From Dipetalonema caudispina (lineage: Eukaryota > Nematoda > Chromadorea > Rhabditida > Onchocercidae), in contig JABVXV010000195.1 in assembly GCA_013365325.1 (NCBI GenBank), forward strand, positions 54,337 through 118,336: a stretch of 64,000 nucleotides of DNA, read 5' to 3'. A program made the position numbers and the translations under genes. Below the pieces are notes generated by a model, which searched no databases, had not been told where the DNA came from, and saw only the letters and a list, made by a program, of their open reading frames with translations. This document shows positions 36,501 to 48,706 of this stretch, piece after piece. The stretch's first letter is position 1; every line of letters begins with the position of its first letter.

Positions 36501-37572
36501 AGATTACTCTAACAGCTAGGGAATTTATGCAGTTAAGGCAGCAAGCTGGGGAAAGCTTTGATGGTGGCATGGTTAGTTGTTGCGAACTTCGCAGTTTAAA
36601 AATATAATTTCCTCAGAAATTTGTCCAACTCTGTCTCTTGACTACAATGCAAATCTTGAGCGGATTCCTTTCTTGACCATAAAGTTTGAGCAGTACATTT
36701 TTTAGCAAATTTTTCTTGTCGATGACGTGAATGACGCACAGCAACCATCACCAAATTCTGGAGTGGAACCAGCAATTGATTTTGTCACGAATAATGCGGT
36801 AGATAACGATGTCCTGAATTCGTTACTTGTATCAAGCACACAAATGCCGTCTACAGATGACAAATACTATTCTGGCGCACATTCTACTGAGTCAGAGTTT
36901 TCTGTAGTGAGTGTTCCCGATCCTACGGAAGACAAGATATTGCAGAATGACTTACCTCTACCATCGGAAAGCTTGATTAATGCAGAAACGAGTTCTGTAA
37001 GTCTATCCATACCAACTGTAACATTTAGTCGTGATAGCTTGGTGAGTAATTCTCTGAATTGTCATTTTCAAGTTCAGAGGAATACCCTTAATGAATTAAC
37101 AGCAGTTCCTACAACTGCCATTCCGCATAGTGCACAACAGCTTCATGGTAATGTTGCATGTTCTTCCACGATATTGTGTCCCGAGTTGGATGGAGTTTCG
37201 AGATCTACGCCAGGAACTTCTCCATCCCTTATTGTAATTAGGAATAAAGAAGCAATTTCATCACCACCCAATATTGGTTATTGTTCTGTAGGAGATTCAA
37301 AAACTAGCTGTTTTCTGGTAAGGCCAAGTAACAAACCCACTTCTGTCTTGGATAGCATCCCCAATTTGTTAGATTTGAATCGAAAAGATATTCTCACGAC
37401 GACAGCAGTGAAGACATTGCTTGAGACATCCTCCTTACAGCACCTACCAACAGCTGCAGTTAGTGATGATACCATTTCGCCTTACATCAGTCAAGATACC
37501 AATTCAACCGTTACAAGTGTGCGTAATTCAACAATTTATAATCTTTCACTGGGTGAAAGCGGTAACGTTTAA
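33176..37572 (+). CDS. C2H2 zinc-finger protein with five canonical fingers
   Basis: An 816-aa nuclear-type protein in ten exons: 33176-33428, 33739-33895, 34041-34138, 34327-34499, 34629-34726, 35271-35534, 35643-35828, 35943-36160, 36435-36571 and 36706-37572 (2451 nt, in frame). Fingers: CRFC...ERHTEMEH (about 95), CQIC...NHFRAH (about 189), CYQC...LHKESSH (about 234), CKWC...EHKKDVH (about 263) and CTEC...RHMQRVH (about 351). A degenerate sixth (CC...HHRKTCH, about 404-420) spans an exon junction. Between fingers 1 and 2 lies a basic helical stretch (REAFKTIAKKRREALKK). The C-terminal 290 residues, mostly one exon, are Ser/Thr/Asn-rich and disordered. Fingers on separate exons with wide spacing suggest protein or RNA contacts as much as DNA. 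The overall pattern recalls large nematode chromatin or germline zinc-finger proteins, but I cannot name the orthologue. Exon 3 could start at 34053 instead. Confidence 0.8.
33494..33521. repeat. Poly-T run in intron
   Basis: About 28 consecutive T residues in intron 1 of the zinc-finger gene. Homopolymer length is likely unreliable in the assembly. Confidence 0.85.
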
Positions 37573-37805
37573 CAGAACAATATGGTGTGAGAATTAATTT
37601 CCGAAGATTAAAAATATAGTAAAATGTATAGCATTTAAAATTTTGACGTATGTTGAAAACAGCAAGTAGTCTGAGTTAAAGTCTGTATTTTCGAAGTGTC
37701 AAGCTGGTAGTAATTGCAGCACTTCTTCCCTCATTTTTTTGTACTAATGGTTGTGCGTAACATGTATTCATCAGTTATGGTCAGTTTCAAGCCTGAGAAG
37801 TCCTC

Positions 37806-37919
37806 AAAAATCCAAGTTATTTAAAATTCTCTCTTAGTTCTGCCCAGAGTCGAGCTACGAATAATTGTGGTTCGATTTTGTACATAACTAAGAGAGGATT
37901 TTAAATAACTTGGATTTTT
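37806..37919. repeat. 34-bp inverted repeat, 33/34 matching
   Basis: The left arm (37806-37839, beginning AAAAATCCAAGTTATTTAAA) and the right arm (37886-37919, ending TTTAAATAACTTGGATTTTT) are reverse complements except for one T/C difference. They enclose a 46-nt loop that is GC-richer than its surroundings. It lies 234 bp beyond the zinc-finger stop codon, so it may be transcribed as part of that 3' UTR. Confidence 0.95.
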
Positions 37920-38310
37920 ATTGTGGGATTAATTGTATAACAAGTTATCGGAATATCGATATAGATTGATAGAAAACAAGTCAAGTTTTGTTAACTTTTT
38001 GTCATCCTGATGTAGTTTGCTATGGTACTCGCTGTTATATAAATTATAAAATGAATAGATTTTTTTAAAAATTGTACTTCGCGCTACACCACCCAAAGCT
38101 TGCATTTTCATGCATGTTATAAATGTTTCAGGTCAGTTTTCGCGATCTTTCTATTTGCAGCGGCACTGTCTTTTAATTAGAAATCCCTCTCTGTTTTTCT
38201 TTCTTGAATAAAAATAGCTTTAAACAATTCATTCGGCAGTTCTGCATTGCTTCAAATTTATTTGACGTGGCAGTTGAAATGAATGTTGTATTATCTAAAT
38301 TATATTAGCA

Positions 38311-38428
38311 TATACAGGATGTTTTCATCAACGATAACGTTATGAGCAACGGGAACAGCAAAATATACATATAAACAAGTGCAGAATGATCACATTTCGG
38401 AGTGGGTATTATTGTAATACCCTGTATA
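38311..38428. mobile_element. Putative short MITE-like element with TACAGG termini
   Basis: About 118 bp bounded by TATACAGGATG (38311) and, inverted, CCTGTATA (38421-38428, reading TATACAGGGTAT on the other strand). The terminal inverted repeats are short and imperfect beyond about 8-10 bp, and the TA at each edge would fit the target duplication of Tc1/mariner relatives. There is no coding capacity. The call is tentative. Confidence 0.35.
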
Positions 38429-38724
38429 GATATCATTTTTAGAGCTTAGGACGGAGAATTTCTCTGCAGGAATTCTAAAACCAGAGTAGGTCAAATTTTT
38501 GGAACAATGAAGTCTGAAATCGAGACATTTAAAAAAGAAACTGAGAAGTTACGGAGCTTCTGGTTTTTCTGCAGTATCTGTGTCAAAAAAATTCCTTACG
38601 AATAGTCAAGTGACTTTTCATCGACCAATTTTCTATTATTTAATTAGTCTTCTGAATAAGTGGATGTTGTGAGAGTGGTCAACGAAGCAGTAGGCTTTGG
38701 GCATGCTGCTTCGTTGTTTAATTG

Positions 38725-41700
38725 TCATGGTGACTTGGATGATTTTTCTGAATTTGTTTCATCTTCCTCAGCTGATGCTCGCATTTGTGCAAGTCGTGTT
38801 TCTTGTCGATAAAAATGCTTAAAATTTGCTACCTGAAAGCAAGATAACAAGCAGTAACTAGTTGTAGCAAAAGCACAAGGTTAAAGAGGTGTAGGAATTT
38901 TGAATAATTCAACAATTTTTCAATGTTTTTAAGAAAAATTTGTCCATTCACCAGAAAATACTTACAATAATAGGTACAGGTAGGGCAAGTGTCAATACAC
39001 CAATTAATGCACACAAGCCGCCCACTAGCTTACCGTAAACTCCAGTAGGTGTCAGATCTCCATACCTTAAAAAATATACCTCATTTAAAAGCAATAAAAT
39101 TTTTGAAAATATCAGAACAGAAACACATTTATAGGCATGACAGTAAGACCAAACTTCTATTTCAACTACGCACAAATGCTACTATCTTACTATTTCTTGT
39201 AAACATTCCAAAAGTTGAACAAGAAATGAATGGTTAAAAAAAGGTAAAATTTTATGTCGAAAAACCTGCAGTTATTTTCTATTTTTCGAAATATTTATTA
39301 ATTTCAAAGATTTTGAGGAATAAAAATTAAGCTTTGAACATAAAAAAGTGTAAAAAATATTTGTAATAAGAATTAGAAAAGTCAATTCCAGTAAATTTGT
39401 GATTTGTTGATTCAGTCGTAATGGAATATGTTCTGAAGCACGTTGTTTCTTTCAATACAATGTAAGATGAAACGCATGCTGATGATTCTCGTGTGACGTA
39501 AATAACGACATTTAGTTGTGTTGCGAGAAAAAAGCAAAAATAAAAGACTATATCTGAGGTGTTTGTAGCGTACGTCTAAAAGGTCATGCACCAAAATGTT
39601 TGTAATGTATGGAACAGGACAGAAGAGTATGAGAATGGATTCTTCTCAATTTTCTTCATATCAGAAGCTAAAAGCTCGAATTATCTAAGTGAATAGTATC
39701 AGAATTAGAAAAGGAAAAAAAAAAGTCTTCATTCTTAGCATGTATGCAGTATTTCTTGAAAAACATACTTCGGCTTTAAAATTATTACTTAATAAAAGTA
39801 ATTAAATAAAATATGACATACAATTCCCGCAAAAATGATCTAAAAGTCAAGAGCTTCAGTAGACACTAAGGGATTTTATGGGATAGTTGAAATTTTGCTT
39901 TCAAACATTCAGATATTTGATCATTTAAAAAGGTTAAGTACTATTTAAAAGCTTTGACAAGTGATTTTGGAAGATAGCTATTAGTTACTGAGAATCGAAA
40001 TTTCGATTAATAAACACCAACGACAAAAGCGACATAAACGTCTCAAGCAAATATGAAACTCACCCGACTGTAGTCATTGTAACCTGGAATAAGTTGAAAT
40101 GAAGACATAAAACTATCAAAAATTTTAGGGATATTCGAGAAGCAGTATTTACACTATCAAACGAACACAGAATGGTCGTGTAGAACAATAAAGGTAAAGC
40201 TTACCAAAACAAACCAGAAGGAAGCAGGAATTGAGGTAAATTTTGTATTTGGCTCATTCTGTTCGGCAAAATAAACGCCACTGGAGAAAAGTACCAAAGC
40301 AATGACCATAAAAAAGATAAGAAGGCAAAATTCCTGTATGGATGCACGAAATGTTTTGCCAAGAATTTGTAAACCAACTGAATGTCTGCAAATGCACTTC
40401 TCCATCAAAAGTACTTCTCACCTCCAGCAATCATCAATCCATTCTGTCGCATTCTCAAAGCTCAATGTTAGCAAAAAAAGGACAAGTGCTCTCTCAAGGA
40501 TCATACAGCTATGAGAATCGTTGGCGCATTGATGTATACAAAGAATAAAAATAGGTATTTAATAACGCATTGCTAACCTACTGAGCTTGAATATCCTGAA
40601 TACTCGTACTAATCGTAGAACACGTAATATAGCAAATGACATCGATGAGCCGGATTTGGTTGAATCCGTCCTGAAATTTACATTATCTCTTTGAACGGAT
40701 TCAACTTTAAACTATAATTTTTCACTATCAAAGACACCTTGTGATTAAAATTAATTGGCAATCACTTCGCAACTATTCCGATGATTGCTGTTCGTAATTT
40801 TAAAACCACGAAATTAGATTAAGACGAACTAAGCTTACCACATTAAATTACCAAAGAAAGGAGCAATAGCAACAAAGTCAATAATGTTGAGGACAGAGCG
40901 AAGAAAGCTGAACTTGTCTGGACAGCTTATAAATCGTAACAATAATTCTGAAATTATGCATTTCCCTACATAAGGTAACCAGTTTAGAAGTTCTTATTTA
41001 TTGGACGAAGAAAAAATAAGCGATTTCCTTTTAAAATTTTCGAAATTTAAATTTATGCTAGAAAGTACTTGACATCCAAATCACTTAAAATTTAAAGTAG
41101 ATACCTGATTCAGAAGTTTAAAATAAGCTTGAATCGGGCTTTAAAAAAAGGAAAAAAGAATAATAGACTGCAATCTACGTAATGATGAAAGTTCTATTTG
41201 TCTCGAGAGAGATTTAGCACATTAGGGAAGCAATAAATGGTCTATTAAAAGAAGTTCTCTCTTGTGGTTGACTATCTCGAGATCAATGTTTGCTTTTTAT
41301 ATGAATTGTATACCAAAAGATGAGTTTTTCAAATAACCGAAACTTCCTTTCTACAAAATCAAACTTTGAATTTATGATGTTCTAATTATCATAACACTTG
41401 AAATGTGATGATAACCAACCAATAGTAAACCAAACAATACAGAACAATTCAATGTAGAAAAATGGATTAGACCAGTCGCGTACATCACCCGGATTTTCTT
41501 TCATCGATGGTAGTGTTTCCAGACAAAATGATATTATTGAGCTGAAATACAACTAAATTATCCAGAAATATACTTAGAACTTCATTTGCTATATTAAATT
41601 TGTTGTGAAAAAAAAAAAAAAAGAAAAAAAAACTAAGAGTTTCAAAGGAATTTTCGGAAAATTATTGAAAATTTAATAGAATTTCAGAAAATGCACACAT

Positions 41701-44536
41701 GCTAATAACGAAAATAGAGAGAAGCGCAAAAATACGAGCGAATAATGAGGAATCCGGATATTCCATCAATTCCCACAATTGTCGTTGTAACACGTTTTGT
41801 GGCATCTGGATTTCCTTCGGTTTCTCGTAGCCTTCACTAATCCAAAATTTCTCCAACAGTTCTTCACCCATCTACAAGAAATCGACACCGTAATCACTGC
41901 TACCGAAATGAACATGTCTACAATATCAGCTTTCGTTATTCCTAGATACCTATCACATATGTCCTCATACTTTGCTAAAAGTTTTCAGATCAGGTAAAGT
42001 GTTGTTTGACTTCTCCAATTTCTAACGGATTCTTCGAAACAAAGAAGTGTCGTTAACTTTCTGCAATTGTGGACTGCATGCTGTTGTCTGATTTAAAACA
42101 ATGATTTACTTCGAAAAACTTGAGTTCTTTGATGAACATATCGATTGGTACCGATTCTGGCCTTTTTACGACGCCACCACTTTGATAAGTATACAGTATT
42201 GATTCAAAACTGAAAAATCATAATCAGTGTCATCAAAATACTTCGTTCCATCAAATCACTTTTTGCTGCCATGAAATTACACAATTGCTGCTTAAAAAAT
42301 AAATTAGTGTCAACAAAAAGCTTTGTCTCTTACATCCTTATGATATAGCAGAAAATAAAATTATAATTCTTTAAAGACCTGGCATATTTTTATGGTTCTA
42401 GTTTCAAGATATGTCTTTAAAAAAACTTAAAGTAAAAAAAAAGGAACCTTGTACGATGCCGATCGAAAAAATATTCTTCATTTTTGGGGTCCCAGAAACG
42501 ATTTCGTTTGAATGAATTACCAAGCAATGTTAATGGATATCTGTCAAGAATAACATTAAAATATTTGCCCAAAAAAACTAGCTGCATTATTATTCGATAT
42601 GTTGATAAAAAAAATACTTATGCATTAGCATCTTATGTTAAGCATACTCATAACTAAGCATTAGGCTTGCTTTAATACGTAAGATGAAATCATTCTCTTA
42701 ACGAATTGTTTGTGGAGATCGCACTGCAGCGTTAAAAATTCAAACAGATATTTGAAAACTTAAAGAGATTTTTAAATGAAGAAAAAAGTAGATAAGGTGA
42801 CTTGCACTACTTTAAGTTAAGTAGGATTTCTCTTTCTTTTAGAAGTGTAGTTCAGAAGTGTTCATTTTTCAGCTCTTATAAAAGCACACTTTTACGATTG
42901 CTATTTTATTTATTTTTCTAGTGCAACTTACATTAAGACTTTGTGAATTTTAAACGCTTTATAACCGGAAATTCCATAAAATCTGCCAGAAAAGTAGAAG
43001 CAAAGAAGTGTTACAATCTATTAAATTATGCTAAAAATAGTAACTAGCTACTATATGAGGACGAAGAATTTGAGAAATTCTTGAGTCGTTTGATATGAAT
43101 AATGCATGTAGAATCTAATCTTCAAAAAGATTGCTATAAGAAAATTGAAAATTTAATTTAACAAAAAAATTTCACCGACCGGTGCAAAAAGCATCTGTTT
43201 TACTTACCTTCCCAAAGTCGATTCATAAGTTTGAAACCTTAGACCAGAAACATTAATTGTAATTAGGTTACGTTCTAGTCCTCTTATCGATGACATGTCA
43301 TTGAAGATTACGTTATTTGACTAAAAATATTTATTATATTATCAAATCCCAAGTATCAAATCTTTAACTACCATCAACAGAGTACTATAAAATTTATAAA
43401 CGGATGTATAATGAAAAAGATAAGATTAAGCGAAGCAGAATGTTATGGATCGCTAAGTATCTGATACATATCAGTTCAACAGATGAGTCTATTTTCCGGA
43501 AGATAAAGAAGAAAATCTAAGGCACATTCCGTGTTTTATTCTAGCAATGAATTCCTGATGAATCTATTTCTATTATCTAGTCCAAATTAATGTAATGGAC
43601 ATGTGGAAGTCTTAATTTAAGTTTCTTAATTTAAAAATCATTCAATACAAACCTCTTCCTCTGTAATCATCGGGAAAATAGATCCATTGTTTGGTTTTTC
43701 TTCGTTTACCTCCCTGTTTGATGTATCCATGATGGGAGACCTGCAGAACTGCTGCATAAATAAATTAATTCGATAAATCAGTAGCGCTAGACTGCATGGA
43801 ATATTTATTTATTTATCTAATTAGTGAGAAGTATTTTTATAAATTGAAAAGGATAAATTTCCCAACCATTCAGACATAAAATTAACGATGCTATCGAACT
43901 CATTTAAATAAACTGAACTAAACGATGAATAGTTGTATTAAATCATTCAGAAATTCGAGAAAATATGGGCACTTCCAAAAAAAAAAAACCAACAAGTGAA
44001 TACAAATTAATCCATCAGTCTGTGCAATATAAATTTTTATTTTCTTTGGAGATTGTTTAAATTAAAATACAGATGTCTCGTCATCCAAGTTCATTTTCCA
44101 TGAAGTAGATGACGAGAAATCTTCCATATTTTTAAATACTCCATTCTCAATTTATTTCTAATTACTAAGCTTTTTTTTTGGCTTTTATTTCAAAAGAAAA
44201 AAAAAAAAACAAGTTACTAGAAGTGAAAGAGATAAAATATACAAGCCTATTAATCAGATCATCGAAATTTAAGCAACTACTAAAGGGATAACAATGTGTT
44301 AACGTATCGTTGAAAATTTCATTTTACATCTGATACAGACAAAAAAAAAAAAATTCGTTCATCCTATAATATTTTAATTTTATTTTAAAGCAAATTAAAC
44401 GAATATTTCATTATTAATTTTGGTGAATATTTTGATATTTGTTAAATTTTTCAAAAAATCAAAAGAGTAAATTAGTTTAATAACTAACTGATAGCATCTA
44501 ATCAATGATTTATTCTACTTTTTAAAAATGAATCTT

Positions 44537-44579
<43 letters not shown>

Positions 44580-47500
44580 TTGTAAAATGAATTTAGTGAC
44601 AAATTCTTTTGAATAAGAAAGAATAAATGTAAGAGAAGGAAAAGAAGAGAATAGAAATGGTAAGTAAGGAATAAGGATGGATCATGTATGAAAACACAAT
44701 GGTACAACCCATCAATTGCTGCAGCAACTGGTGCCAACAATGATTGACATTTGTCTAAAGCTTCAATAATCTCTTCCTTCTTGCTGTAAGCTTAACTTAA
44801 AGCTTAACTAACATTTTGCTTACATAGACACAGAGCCACACTTACATACATGCATACATATACACACCACATACACAAACATAAATATATACAATTACAG
44901 GGATTCATCCGTACGATCTGATCAGCTTTGTTATAATATAATTCACCGTATCACTTTGCGGAAGAGTTAAACGGGGATATGAAGATACGAGATTATAGAA
45001 GTATGGGGATACCAATCAGTTTAGTGTTCTCAGATGCGATAATAAGTATTTGAGAATATTGAGTGGATTAATGCATAATTATTTATAGTTACATTTGATT
45101 TTGGAAAATTTATCACCAAATTATCATTGTGAATTATTTTCAATAATAAAGTTGGTTGGTTTAAGTTATTTATTCCATTGAGAACTCTTAAAGTATTATT
45201 TTTAGATTGATGTATGAATCATTGCTGCTATCATATCAAATCAGTTATCCTTATTATCAGAATTCAATAATTTACTCATATATACATGCTTGTTAAAAAA
45301 TATCTTTGATTACTAGGAAAAAAAAAGGAAAAAAAAATTGAAGCAAAAATTTAAAAAAGGGAATAAAGTATGAAGTGCTGACTGCGATATAAACTTGCAA
45401 TTTATATAGCATGCAAATAAATTAAATAGATTCATTTAACCAGTAACAGATAAATCTAATTTTTTCAAGGCTAAATTTGAAGAGTAGCTATAAAAGTTCG
45501 AATTCCGGCCTTAAAATCATTGATAAATTTTCAGTACGATGAATTCGTCCAATCCAGCAAAATTACCACATTTCCTTCATTATTCATAAATAGAATTATC
45601 TTACAGATAATCAACCGAACGTGATCGATGGCAGTCAATACTGCGCAAATCAATAGGTGTCGAATTTCGTGTTGATCGGCCACTCCGACTACGATATTTC
45701 TCCGGATGAACATTGAGTAAATGTTCTATTTGCCTGAAAATGTGATAAATGTTCGTATTTAAATATTTAAAGAATCTTTTAATGTGCAGTTTAAATTTTT
45801 TTTTTAATTGAAACACATCAGGTCGTTTGGAAAAAACCAAAAATGAAGAATCTGAAATGAAATTGGCAAACAACTTTAGTGAATACTTTGTATTACCACC
45901 CAGACTTACTGATAGATTAAGAAATTGATTAAAGGGCTGAATTAGGGATATACATGGTGAAATGCTGAAAAATGACGAATATGCCAAATATCTGGTCAGT
46001 ACCAGTAGAATTCTCACAACAAAACTGTTTTCAGACTAATTGATGAGATTTATGGTGGCAAGAAGATTATAGGAAGTTAGTTTATTGACTACTAATATCG
46101 GTGTATCAATGAAATGTTAACCTTTAGAGGAGAAACCTCTCCTTATTTTATGCAGGAAATACTTTAAATTTCACTTAAAAGTATTTCCATTTCAATTGTA
46201 TATAGTCGTAAATTATGTGAAAATTTCCGCAGTAATTTTTGAAGTACAATATTTCCATCAAAAATATATCACTTAGGTATTCAAAGATCATTCTATTTAT
46301 ACCTTTTTCCATAAAATCGATGTCTTCGCAACATCTGTTAACATTCACCAAAATTCAATTTCAAGAAATTTTGTACAAATATATAATTAAGTATTAATAT
46401 CTTTGTTTAGAACGTTGATACGAGGAAAACAGCAAATGCTAATTAGTGATACGTGTATTGATTGCAGACATTTATAAAAGTATACCAATTAATTCAATTA
46501 ATGAATTTTCAAATGCCTGAAACACACATATTCAATGATATGTGTTGAAAAATACCTCTGCAAGCATCATTATCAATTTAAAGTTATCAGCGTAAATATC
46601 AACTTCTAGCATAACTACTAAATAATAAATAGTTAAATGATACGAGTACAGAATACGTACCGCTTAAACTTGCAAAAATTTCGCTACTTTTAAAATTTTA
46701 AAACATTGTTAACTTCGGATTCGCTAAGAATGTCGCATTCAATTTTAACTGTCTCATTGGCGGAGGCAAGGGTATTTATAAGTTACTTACTTGTCAAGCG
46801 ATTTAAAATTTATTGACAATATTTCCACACTTTCAATTAACTGCAATTTTCTGGCTACAGTAAACTTTTTGTTTCATTCAGATTTTCCTATTGCTCCGTA
46901 TTTACTTGAACTTGAGCAGGTTTGTCATAAATAGGTTGGCAAGGTCGATCCGACAAGAATATTCATTCATTTGTCATTCTCTAACCTTTCTAAGTTTACT
47001 ACTTTTATTCAAATGATAAACCAATAATCTTTGGATAAATTTACCACTGAATGGGAATATTTACATTCAAAAGGATAAAAACAAATTAGGTAAAAGAAGG
47101 TTGGAAACACGATCGGTGATTGACTTGTTTTCAGCATAGACCTCACAAACAAATGGAAATATTGTTATTTTGACTACTCGAAAATGAAAGATTAATGAAT
47201 TAGTGCCTGAGGAAGCTGTTTAGACTATTTTTTCCTACAGAAATGCTTAATTATCGCTGCCAATCATCGCTACATTGACATTGCACAATGCACAAAAAAA
47301 AAAATTAGAAGCTGCTCTAACTGTTTTGAGTGTTAATTCACAAATTCAAATCAAGTGCAGTTATATTGCACTTCTCTTAAATTTGATTTTTTTTTTTTTA
47401 TTTATAAGATTAGTTTAATATCAAAAATGGATTTATCGATCAGTGAGATTACAAGTATCTACTAACGATCGATGGTATTTTCAACACAGTACTCTCAAAA

Positions 47501-47939
47501 GGATTGCCTCGAATGCTACCTGTTATTTTTACCAAAATGTTCTTCAACATTTTAGTAATCGGATGAAAAAGAAACATTCAGTATGGTTTACTTATAGTGA
47601 ACTATAAAAGTAATTTCCCTTTTATAAGAAAAAATATAAATATTAGAATAAATTATTGTGATTGCGAATTCTTTCGCAAAAGGAAGGAAAAAAAAGTCGA
47701 ATAAGGCAAAAGATAAATAGTGCAACAAAAATTATTTTATCTTCGAATTGCACAGTCATTGATAAGAAATGAGGCAAAATGTGTTTGTGATAGCAAAAGT
47801 TCAGAAATAACGATTGTTATTTTTTCCTGAACTGAAAAAATAAATTTGAAGTGTTAAATGAGTGAACAAACCTTTTAGCTGAAGGCCGTCGATTAAATAT
47901 TGCCTCATTTGACCTTTCTCGCACTACAACACCAGGCAT
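38725..47939 (-). CDS. shk-1: Shaker/Kv1-type voltage-gated K+ channel (SHK-1-like)
   Basis: A complete 498-aa channel subunit; four subunits form a delayed-rectifier K+ channel in nerve and muscle membranes. The 14 exons, 5' to 3', are 47939-47872, 45733-45605, 43740-43653, 43320-43208, 42540-42448, 42209-42110, 41871-41699, 41541-41420, 40947-40839, 40670-40578, 40385-40205, 40083-40064, 39065-38966 and 38832-38725 (1497 nt). The start is [15 protein letters not shown]. The T1 tetramerisation domain spans about 112-200 ([38 protein letters not shown]). S4 is [18 protein letters not shown] (346-363) with arginines every third position. The filter TTVGYGD is at 427-433, split by an intron. 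The S6 gate PVP is at 459-461. One residue next to the conserved pore-helix Trp is Phe (FWFVLV, usually FWW). The tail is short and ends SKSP, without a PDZ-binding end. A shorter form could start at Met 43730. Minimum-phase joins all agree. Confidence 0.9.
44547..44578. repeat. Poly-T run in K+ channel intron 2
   Basis: About 32 T residues interrupted only at the left edge, in the intron between exons 2 and 3 of the K+ channel. A neighbouring stretch near 44820-44890 is rich in ACAxAxAC-type dinucleotide repeats (cacatacaca). Confidence 0.85.
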
Positions 47940-48688
47940 TTAAATCCAGTAGAATAATTTACTGTAAATTGATGCCATGTATTCAGAGAAATGAAATTTG
48001 TCTCGGCGTGCTAAATTTTCTGGAAGATGTATATCTTTCATGACCTTATGGAATAGTTGAACACAAAACGGATTAGATAGCGAATCTGAAGGCTTTCAGA
48101 AATCACGGTTCGAAATAAAATTAGAATTCAAACATGAAATTGTGGCTGCCATGAGAAAAATAAGCAAATATCAAGTACTTGTTTTGCTTTAAAAAAAAAA
48201 AAAAAAATCACTTAAACTAAACCAAAGCTAATAGCTGTTAGCACTTGCATTCCTGAATATATATCACATTAAAATTATATTTAAATTGAAATAAATTTAA
48301 CTCAAACTCAAGACAATTATTCAGACTTTTATCGCTGCAACAATGACTGAAATTCACATAAACCATGATGCTATTTCTTTGTATAATATGAGCTAAATAG
48401 TGCAGTTTCTCAGTTTTCATGGTTTTAAATAATTTTAATGGCAGACATCAACAAAAACTCTTTGATGCCTTACAGAATTGCAAGAATACTGAAACTATTC
48501 ATTAAGAAGTTCTAAGTTTTTATTTGACCTTCAAATTTCAGGAAATCTTACAAAGAATTCATTCTGATCCTATCCAACAACATTTGTTTTCAGATGAAAA
48601 ATGAAATAAAACGAAGTGGCGTGGAGATGTTATAGAAGTTAAAAGTCCTAGGACCAAGAAGTAGTAACATTTCTGATCCATATTAAGA

Positions 48689-48706
48689 GAGAGAGGGAGA
48701 GAGAAG
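48689..48706. repeat. GA-rich microsatellite
   Basis: GAGAGAGAGGGAGAGAGA-type purine run, with one interruption, in the gene-poor region upstream of the K+ channel. Confidence 0.8.

Larger units (their letters stand above)
37573..38724. other. Convergent intergenic region with two inverted-repeat elements
   Basis: The zinc-finger gene (rightward) and the K+ channel (leftward) end here. The segment carries a 34-bp near-perfect inverted repeat (37806-37919) and a short element bounded by TACAGG terminal repeats (38311-38428). An AATAAA at about 38205 could serve the zinc-finger transcript. Confidence 0.5.

Noticed and set aside
37841..37885. GTGGTTCGAT in the loop of the 37.8-kb inverted repeat, resembling a tRNA B-box
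   Set aside because: No A-box or cloverleaf can be drawn around it; the similarity is to a few bases only.
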